Assembly (NCBI RefSeq): GCF_002105155.1
Contig: NW_019028984.1
Span: forward strand, 186,001 to 250,000
Direction: 5' to 3'
DNA length: 64,000 nucleotides
Source of the DNA: Lobosporangium transversale
Lineage: Eukaryota > Mortierellomycota > Mortierellomycetes > Mortierellales > Mortierellaceae
The notes beneath the pieces were generated by a model. That model was not told the DNA's origin, did not search any database, and saw nothing but the letters and a program-made list of their open reading frames with translations. Each line of letters begins with the position of its first letter. Within the stretch, counting starts at the first letter, position 1. A program made the translations under genes and the position numbers. Positions 56,371 through 64,000 of this stretch are shown here, one piece after another.

Positions 56371-57207
56371 TTAACGATCCCTCTCAGCGATAGGGTTGGC
56401 ATGGATGGTAGTCGATAGAATACGGATAGGTTGTATGGGTCGATTTTTGGCATCCACAGGTATTTTTTCAATGGCGTCCAGAGTCGTGTCTGCGCCATCA
56501 ATGACCTTGGCGAAGATAGTGTATTTAGTGTCCAGATGAGGCTGTTTATCATAGATGATAAAGAATTGTGACCCATTCGTATCGGGTCCAGAATTAGCCA
56601 TCGAAACAATACCACGTCCAGTATGCTAATTTATTAGAAAAGGTGTTTGTCAATAGTTGATCGCCCGAAGTAAAGATAGATGGTTTCTAATGCATTGTTT
56701 TTCATTAGTGTTGCTACCTTCAATCCTCCGCGAAGCTCATCAGGGAATTTTTTGCCCCAGATAGAAGTGCCGCCTTTCCCCGTTCCTGTTGGGTCTCCTG
56801 TCTGCACCATAAAGCCTTTGATATTCCTGTGAAAGAGGTTGTTGTCATAGTATCCACTAGCGCAGAGGGCCAAAAAGTTCTGCAAGAGTACGTAAAAGAA
56901 AGTTGGTTAATGCACTTGAATAAATAAATAAATAAATAAAAGTTCTGTAGATACGTCATTAATTCCTTGCTTAAAGACTGCCATGTCTAAGAATTACCTC
57001 GGCTGTCCTTGGCACACTTTCGCAAAAGACTTCAAGCTTGAGGTCACCGAGGTCAGTATGTAGTGTGACAGACTAAAAAAAGAAAAAAAAAAAAAGATAG
57101 AGGGAGAAAGGCAGAGAGAGAGTAAAAGAAGTGCTTCAGCTTACTCCATTATGCATGTTACACCTCTTAGACATAATTGCCAATGAAAACAACAAGGCTC
57201 ATACCAT
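56371..57207 (-). CDS. PPIL3: PPIL3-type cyclophilin (peptidyl-prolyl isomerase)
   Basis: Prolyl isomerase of the spliceosome-associated small cyclophilin group. Exons on the minus strand: 57207-57205 (the ATG alone), 57072-56998, 56879-56718, 56625-56371; 165 codons, against 161 in human PPIL3. The mature start [18 protein letters not shown], then [26 protein letters not shown], and NTNGSQFF-type catalytic block ([12 protein letters not shown]) with [17 protein letters not shown] fit PPIL3. The catalytic Arg (FHRNI) and the QFF motif are present; the tryptophan position is YDKQPHLD with His. An alternative start exon ([10 protein letters not shown]) about 60 nt downstream, with donor GTAAGC, is possible. 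Divergent from ESF2. Confidence 0.92.
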
Positions 57208-57364
57208 GATGATGAATTTGCAAAAAGTCGTTTTTGTGAATGTGTTTCCAAGAATGTAGCCAAAAGGAACATCAGTTGCAAAAAATATGCAGTCACATTA
57301 TTGTTATTTTTCTGTTTTCTTTTTTTTGTCAAGGCAAATCCTTCATTCAACGTTACACCTTGCC
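57208..57364. promoter_or_regulatory. Very short divergent promoter of PPIL3 and ESF2
   Basis: 157 bp between start codons, so both promoters and 5' leaders must overlap or abut. No defined site is claimed. Confidence 0.55.
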
Positions 57365-58705
57365 ATGTCAACTAAACTTAAGACAGAAGATATCTACAAG
57401 CTCATAGAGAATGACAATCAGTCAGATGCTTCAGATTATGACTCTGAAGAAGAGCGTGAGCGTAAGACGCCTGCATCAAAAGCAGGGTCCTCTAAAGAGT
57501 TCAAAAAAGCTACTAAGAAGAAAGGAGCAATGGTCTTTGGACTAGACAAAGATGTAGGCAGCGATGAGGACGAAGATGAGTCCGACTCTTTGAGCGAAGA
57601 TGAATACAATGGTAACGGAGGAGGAGTCGATAGTAACTCTAATGACGAGAATACAGAAAAATATAGGGAAGCAACAGCAATATCTTCGGATCCACGCTTC
57701 CAACTTGAGGATGGGAAGGCAGAACATGAAGTTAAAAGCCAAACCCGAGTACGAGGTGCCAAAAAAAAGTCGAAAAAGGTGAAGCCATTGACACCAGAGG
57801 CATTAGAGAAATTTCAAGCAGCTCGTGATAAAACTGGGATTGTATACTTGTCAAAAATCCCACCTTTCATGAAACCAGTCAAGCTGCGTCATTTACTTGG
57901 AAAATTCGGAGAGCTTGGCCGAGTTTACTTGGCACCAGAAGGTGAGGCTAAATAAGAAATCCGACAGGAATACGGAGTATGGCTAGACGTTTTTTCCCCT
58001 TATATCAGGGACCAATTGCTAATGTTCCTTGAGCGTTTCAATCTACCCTTTCTGTATCATTCTCACAGATCCAAAGATTGCTGCACGCCGTAAAAAGTAC
58101 GGAGGAAATAAGAAGCAAAACTTTACAGAAGGATGGGTGGAGTTCAAGGACAAGTCAGTGGCAAAGCAGGTTGCCAAAACTTTGAATACAACTACCATTG
58201 GAGGCAAAAAGAACAACCATTATCATGATGATATCTGGAACATCAAATATCTACCGAAATTCAAGTGGGACCATTTGACAGAGCGAATTGGTATGTAGAA
58301 AAAGGGAGATTATTAGTATATCATGATGTGGGTCTATAGTAATTGACACTGGTCATTTCTATTATTTCAAACTTAGCCTACGAGAACGCCTCTCGAGCAC
58401 AGCGACTGCAAGCGGAGATTAGTCAAGCCAAGAGGGAAAACAAGTTCATATTAAGTAATATTGAAAAATCCAAGATGATCAAAAGTATTGAGGAGAAGAA
58501 GGCTGTGAAGAGGAAGGCTGCAGAGTATGAAAATGATAATAATGAAGTTGTTGCCAATGAGGAATCTGAACCTAAGATCCGGCGGGCTTTCAAGCAGCGG
58601 CGGCTAGAAGATCATAGCGAGTCAAGTACAAAACCATCGACAGCAACTCGAACTCTAGTTCAGGGTAAGATCAAAAGCGTTCTTGGAAACGTTTTTGGTC
58701 GCTAA
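57365..58705 (+). CDS. ESF2: Esf2/ABT1 pre-rRNA processing factor
   Basis: Nucleolar RRM protein of the small-subunit processome; in yeast Esf2 stimulates the helicase Dbp8. Exons 57365-57941, 58069-58290, 58377-58705; 376 codons. An acidic N-terminal region (residues 20-120) is followed by a basic stretch ([10 protein letters not shown]), the RRM ([21 protein letters not shown], then [21 protein letters not shown] and [11 protein letters not shown]), the family hallmark [19 protein letters not shown], and a basic helical tail. The upstream in-frame region has no better ATG. Divergent from PPIL3. Confidence 0.95.
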
Positions 58706-58847
58706 GCTTCAGAGAGTTGTTTAAAATAAAAACTTAATTTTATGACTTCTGTTTGTGGCTTTGTAATTTAAAAAAACAACTCTGACCACTTCGGGGATCG
58801 TGCCCTGCTTCTTGTCTACACATCAATAACAAACATTTATATAAACA

Positions 58848-60000
58848 ATGGCATCTCTCTCTCCCGTTTCTAGGGCTCTGTGGTCTCTCAAAACATCTAG
58901 AACACCCGTTACAGGTGTCTCTTCAATCATCTCACAACGCTTTTTCCATATCTCTCATTCAGCCTTCAAAGAGAATGACAAGGAGCACAAGGAAGTAATG
59001 ACAGCGGGAGATGAAGCTAACGAAGCACAGGCAGAGACAGAAGCAATGGCTTCCACCAATATTAAGCTTCCTCACAGACGTAAAAGGTTCCATGCATGGC
59101 TACAGAGTGAAGGAACTAGATTTGAAAAACCCTCGTTCTCAGGGCCTAACTATGTCAGCGACGTGGTATGGATGACGCTAGCTCAACTTTTAGATCAAGA
59201 GAATTTCTTTGGATGGTATTTGTTTCCTGTAGCTAGGAAGGAAGGAGATTAATCACGACTACATAAATCCTCATTCTGTCCTTCCTCTGATTTTAGCCAT
59301 TCCCCATGAATCCTTTGTTTAAGCCTATCCCGCCCATTTCCAACTCTGCAAAGGAAGAAATCTACAAGTTGCACTGCTCAGACACTTCGAAATGGACACC
59401 ACGTCAACTTGGTATGAAGTATAACATTTCGATCAAACGCGTGGAGGCTATTTTACGCTTGAAGCATTTGGAGAAGGAGATGGTTGCGGAAGGATTTGTT
59501 CCACAGGAGAATTTTACAAGAGGCATGGAACAATTGATGGGTGTCAAAGCCGAGCGATCTGCAGCAATCGTTGAGCCCTTAATTGATATTTTACCTCAGG
59601 TAGGCAGCCCTAAATTCGAGGCTGTAGATGAGGATCAAGAGTTCACACCAGAGGATGCTGCGAAAGCACTGAAGCGTCGTCCTCTGGCAGAGATCAAGGC
59701 TCAGCAGCTGGAGCAGGAAATGAAAAAGCCCTTCAAGCTGGTGGATTCCGTCAAGGGTATTGCAAAACCTCAACCACCACAAACAACACCCATCAGTAAA
59801 AACAATGCAGAAAGCAATCCCCGATTCAAGTTTTCAATTGTAGATACATCTGCTAAGGTTAGGGAACATATGCATGTGACCTTGTTTCATTTAAATGGCT
59901 ATCCTTATTACTGATGCTGACATGTTTTTGTTTATTTCTGATCTAGACTACTTTGATCAGAGAGAAGGATGGTTCTCTAATCAAGGTTCTGCAGGCATAG
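58848..60000 (+). CDS. MRPS35: Mitochondrial small-subunit ribosomal protein mS45 (Bot1/Mrps35)
   Basis: Fungal mitoribosome small-subunit protein (Bot1p family). Exons 58848-59165, 59297-59857, 59947-60000; 311 codons. The N-terminus (SRALWSLKTSR, SQRFFHISHSAF) looks like a mitochondrial presequence. The family core begins GPNYVSDVPFPMNPLFKP (about 100) and continues through KWTPRQLGMKYNISIKRVEAILRL, the helix-turn-like block typical of Bot1 proteins. The last exon codes 17 residues (REKDGSLIKVLQA-type end). The next gene starts only 118 bp downstream on the same strand. Confidence 0.85.
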
Positions 60001-60118
60001 TTTTTGTAATCAAATAAATAAAGTGCTGAAATCTACACCACGTGATTATGAATTTTTAAAGACTCGATCAGGGATTTTGGCTCCTCGCGTTTCCAATTGT
60101 CCCAGTCGATTGATCCTC

Positions 60119-63085
60119 ATGGACTCGACCTCAAATCGAATTACCCATCAGCATCAGGCGAAGACAGGCTTGCGCCGGCCCAATTATGGGCCGATGCAGC
60201 AGCGCATTCTCAGAAAGTATCCAGCAACGCCTCATACCACCAAACGGAGAACAGTGCTAGATGAGAAAATGCTTGAGGTACTTCATACAAACATTGAGCC
60301 TCAAACAGCTTCGAGAAGCAGAAGTAACCTTGAAAATGAAGGCTGGGATTCTTCTATTGATCAAAATGATGAGAATATTGAGGCCACGCGTCAAATAAAT
60401 CAAACAGACAAGGCTAGAGCTAATGAAGATCCACTCTGGGTTTCAGCGTTGGTAAGAACTTTTATTCAAATTAGTGAACTATTTCATTTTTGAAATTGAC
60501 GTTTCTAAATGATGCTTCGCAATGGAAATGGATTGGTAGAGCCTATCGGGACCGTTGCACATACCCCAAACACCCAGGCGGAAGTCACGCACGCTCACTA
60601 TAGTACCGGGTTCAGGACGAAAAACGCCAAGAAGACAATTGAGGGACGATCAAAAATTGCGAACAGCTCCATTGAAGATACTTTCAGACATCAACCAAGG
60701 TCGGGATAATCGACTGGTTTTAGAAACGAGTACGAAAGTTCATGTTGAGCGAGACAAACACTCGCCGATGGGTATTCTGAGGCTCTTGAGTAGAAGTAAG
60801 CTTACAAAAGCAAAAGCAACAAATACAACAAAATATTGGATATCTGTAGCGATTGTAAGAAGTAACTAATATTGCTAATTTTCAATACGCAAATATATAG
60901 TCCCAGGATTTAACCCCTCTCCCGAATCACTTCCTGATAGGCCACAAATTCCAGGAAGCTCAAATTGGAAAAAGCTCACACCAAAACCAAAGAGAACAAA
61001 TTTTATTCAAATACCAGACGAACCCAAAAACCCATTTTCAACAAATATCACCAATAGTACCGGCTTAGACCAAAGTATACACCGTGGCTCGCGTCAATCC
61101 TACAAATCTGAACATGATGCTTTGAACTTGGCAGAAAGACATGAGTTTGAGCGATTCCGGGATCAGAATCCATTTCTCGACGACGACGACTTTAACAGAT
61201 GGGAAGATGAAGTGGATGTTACTAGGCGAGTAGGAGGAGGGGGGGGGCAAAATCTGTTTGATGTAGCAGGAGGAGTACCAAACGAGATCTTAGTGTTCAT
61301 GGAAGATGAGGAAACTGGAGTTTTTTCAGCAATACAGCAAAGCGACCTGACAGATCCATTTACAAGCTCTGGTAATATTGTGGAGCGGTCATTGCACATC
61401 GGAGATATCACTAATACATCGCAGCGCGGGTTTCCAGAGGACCAGCATCAGGTTACTACTCAAGGACAATATCGGGAGCAACCACATAAGGGACAGGATA
61501 TTAGTCGACAAGAATTATTGGTTTCTGTGCCTGATGATAGCGCCTTTTCGCCACCTGTTCCCCATCCTATCAGTTCGGCATTTACAATGAGTCAACAAAG
61601 CAGCGGAAGTACAGCAGACAAGAGGATGCTGATGCAAGTGTTCGCACAGAAAACTCATATCGACAATGCTGAAGAGATTATATATGGGACTTCTCCTCTG
61701 AATGAACAAAATGATCCAGAAGAAGAGGCTACTATGGACGACGAATGGGAGGATATTATTGAAGACGAGCATGAGGACGAGGGACAAGCAAGAGTCGCTC
61801 AACATCAATCATCTGATATTGTCTTAACTATGGCTACGAATGAAAAAAAATCTGTTGATGATGTTAGGATGGACTCGAACGCAACTGACGAAAACCCCGT
61901 TTCAATTTTGGATGACTTTAACGTGGAGATCCCGTCCTTAAGTGAGGAGATGGGGACAAGACATGGCCAATTGCTTAAGGAAATGAGTCCAAATGCAGAT
62001 GACATTGCTATTGCTGATGAAGATATAAGTAATGAAGGGCAAGCGCAGGCTGATAGGCATCGTATCCTCGCTGAAGCGGGTCAGAGCCAGGAAGTTCGAG
62101 CCCTAATAGATGAAGGTCAAGGCCATAAGGACCAAGCATTAATGGAAGAAGATCGAGATCGTGAGGTCCAAGGCCCTATCAATGAAAGCGAGGCAGAACA
62201 GCAACAACAAGATGAATATGAGGATGGATACATGAATATGAATGAAGAGGAGCATCTTGAGCACCTTGAGCACCTTGAGCACCTTGAGCACCATGGGCAG
62301 TATGGCCAATTTGGTATTCAGTACTTCGATGACTTTCCTAGCGAGCTGGGCATTATGTCAAACGGAGAAGTGCTTCCAACAAGCCTGCCGATTCCCAAAA
62401 AAATCGTCCGGTATTTTTTTTTTAATGGTCATTTAACGCGATTCTTTGCTAGACGGCGTTTAGCACGAACACTTATGCACATTTCTTCTCCTATACATTC
62501 ACAGGACCTCGACTGCAGGAATTCCAGTCCCATCTTTGCCGACTGCACTTCAAAAACAGCTTGTCCATACGTTCTCAAGATCCAGGATTTCTCAGGAAGC
62601 TATGGCAGTCATTTTGGACGGGTATGTGTGTTGGGATAATGCTTTTGAGTAATGAGTAGCAACCCCTTTTTGACTTTCTAGGAGATTGGATGTCAATATT
62701 GCAATTTCCTCTTACTATACTTCCATAGATCACACCAGTTTTTTGAACAGGCTTCAAATGATTTGACCGCATATGCAAAGCATGCTGGTCGAAAGACTAT
62801 TAATGAGTCTGATGTGGAGTGCTTGATGAAAAGGTGAGATAAAGAAGATCCGACCACAGGAATGGGTCCATTTTAGTAAAGATACACAGTTTCTCACCAT
62901 TTCGCATGCGTATTTTTTTTTATTTTATTACTAACATCATATGTTGCAATGTGACGCTCTACATTAGGCTCAGGATCACGAACGAAAAAGTCTCAGTAGA
63001 GTCATTGCTGCAGCGGTACCTCCCCCGAGAGCTTCGTGATAAGGTCCTCTTTCCAGAAGATTTGCAATACTTTCGCAGGAAATAA
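60119..63085 (+). CDS. CENPT: CENP-T, histone-fold kinetochore protein
   Basis: Links centromeric nucleosomes to the Ndc80 complex in the constitutive centromere network. Exons 60119-60451, 60540-60795, 60901-62410, 62505-62621, 62729-62833, 62968-63085; 813 codons. The N-terminal half carries basic TPRR-type motifs (HIPQTPRRKSRTL), as in CENP-T Ndc80-binding regions. A long acidic, Glu/Gln-rich middle includes the tandem EHL repeat. The C-terminus is the CENP-T histone fold: ILDGSHQFFEQASNDLTAYAKHAGRKTINESDVECLMKR (quoted here as landmarks HAGRKTINESDV and LMKR), then SLLQRYLPRELRD. First in-frame ATG (60119) taken as start. Confidence 0.88.
62250..62291 (+). repeat. Tandem 9-bp repeat coding Glu-His-Leu
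   Basis: About five near-identical units (GAGCACCTT) inside CENP-T give an EHL repeat. Likely length-variable. Confidence 0.85.
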
Positions 63086-63389
63086 TTTTACTGCTTTATT
63101 GTTTTTGTCATCTACACCATATGCTCTAGATCACAGCACATGCTTCCTCTTATGGGCTTGCTACGTCTTGCATTATTATACCATCTCCGATTATCTTTTT
63201 TTTCCTCTGTACGCTTTTCGTCTTTGGTGACTTGTCAATATCAACTTATATTTTATTTCTTTAATTTTTTTTGCAACGCGTTGTAACATACTATAAACTC
63301 CAAACAAAGATTTAATCCCCATTATAGAAGAATGCCATCATAATTTAGTAATAAAAATTAAAGCTTGCATCCTCTTTTTCATTTCTACC
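63086..63389. other. Spacer between CENP-T and the next gene
   Basis: About 300 bp, T-rich. It holds the CENP-T 3' end and the promoter of the 63390 gene. No other feature. Confidence 0.5.
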
Positions 63390-64000
63390 ATGTCCCAACC
63401 AAGATATTCTATAGCAGGAGATAGACTCAGCATAGACAACCATCCTGCTATGGACCAGTCAGAAGAATTTGAATCTCTGTTCGCGGCAGAACATCATACT
63501 TCCCCTCCATCAACTCCGTGCCTACAAGGAGATAATAGCACTAGTACAGGGCCACCATCGTCAACAAGAGCCACCTTTGGCACTTCTATCGTGAATAAAG
63601 CGAGAGCCACGGCAGCCAGCACTCGTTTAAGTCACCATACATCACGTATTGCAATACAAAGCAATGGTTATCTCAGACCATCGTCATCCACCAGAGCCAG
63701 CCCCGTACTGGCTTCTAAAATGGCTCAAAGCCAACACAACCTTGTAAGAGATGCCGAAAATATGGCAGATAGTGAAGCTAGTACATCTTGTACAAGACCT
63801 CAGATGCGCGATGAGAGAAGCATCATACCAATGTCAAGAGCAACCACAGTTGCCACTAGTCCTTCATTTGATTGTTCGAGTTATTCTTATCCTCGTGAAA
63901 GCCAAGCCAGACCACCAACATCATTCAAGCATTATCCACGCTCATCTTCGCTGTTAGAGAGCGAGCTTTCTACTGCCAGGAATCCTCGGATGGCTAAAGT
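63390..64000 (+). CDS. N-terminal part of a Ser/Thr-rich protein, cut by the window edge
   Basis: ATG at 63390 opens a frame with no stop through 64000 (203 codons so far). The sequence is Ser/Thr/Arg/Ala-rich and low in hydrophobic residues, with a recurring STRA/SRA motif (SSTRATFGTS, SSTRASPVL, MSRATTVATS). It looks disordered, as in regulatory or cytoskeletal protein N-termini. No domain is visible within the window, so no function is given. The absence of stops over 600 bp in an AT-rich context supports real coding. Confidence 0.7.
   Translation, partial: MSQPRYSIAGDRLSIDNHPAMDQSEEFESLFAAEHHTSPPSTPCLQGDNSTSTGPPSSTRATFGTSIVNKARATAASTRLSHHTSRIAIQSNGYLRPSSSTRASPVLASKMAQSQHNLVRDAENMADSEASTSCTRPQMRDERSIIPMSRATTVATSPSFDCSSYSYPRESQARPPTSFKHYPRSSSLLESELSTARNPRMAK

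Overview
This window looks like nuclear DNA of an early-diverging fungus, most likely Mucoromycota and probably Mortierellomycotina. The evidence is many short GT-AG spliceosomal introns, a nuclear gene for mitochondrial EF-Tu with a presequence, fungal Nup188, Esf2, mS45 and CENP-T homologues, a carotenoid oxygenase, and very many A/T homopolymer runs in introns and spacers. The lineage is inferred from gene content and style, not from a species-specific marker. Exon boundaries below were read by hand from splice consensus and reading-frame continuity.

Left third (1-27.5 kb) is housekeeping and dense: a low-complexity first exon on the minus strand (432-704); TUF1 (minus) divergent from an alpha-actinin gene (plus); a doubtful small spliced gene (10.0-10.6 kb); a full-length ABCC/MRP-type ABC transporter (11.8-18.7 kb); an XRCC2-like recombination protein (minus) divergent from NUP188.

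Middle (27.5-41.5 kb) is accessory and repeat-rich. It has no intact protein gene but holds layered mobile DNA: a 660-bp element with 21-bp inverted ends and a 9-bp target duplication (Mutator-like), with an inverted relative at 54 kb; small palindromic repeats; a tRNA-Cys(GCA) gene; a Tc1/mariner-type MITE with TA duplications that sits inside the target duplication of a tiny LINE-tail insertion; a 5'-truncated LINE with RNase H and a zinc knuckle; and a decayed minus-strand gene set. The decayed set has a RuvC/zinc-ribbon part matching the Fanzor (eukaryotic TnpB-like) family, with a FEN1/XPG-like PIN nuclease part immediately upstream on the same strand. That PIN plus Fanzor arrangement is the most novel item here.

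Right third (41.5-64 kb) is again gene-dense: an endonuclease/exonuclease/phosphatase family protein with a C-terminal membrane anchor; a carotenoid cleavage oxygenase; an unrecognised two-TM membrane protein; CSN4 (minus) divergent from LST8 (plus); a repeat island (54.0-55.0 kb) related to the middle block; a small spliced ORF; a PPIL3-type cyclophilin (minus) divergent from ESF2 (plus); mitoribosomal protein mS45; CENP-T; and the 5' end of a Ser/Thr-rich gene that leaves the window. The genes do not form one pathway. They cover translation in mitochondria, cytoskeleton, transport, DNA repair, nuclear pore, TOR signalling, COP9 signalosome, splicing-associated folding, ribosome biogenesis and kinetochore. 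Divergent pairs with short shared promoters are a recurring layout.
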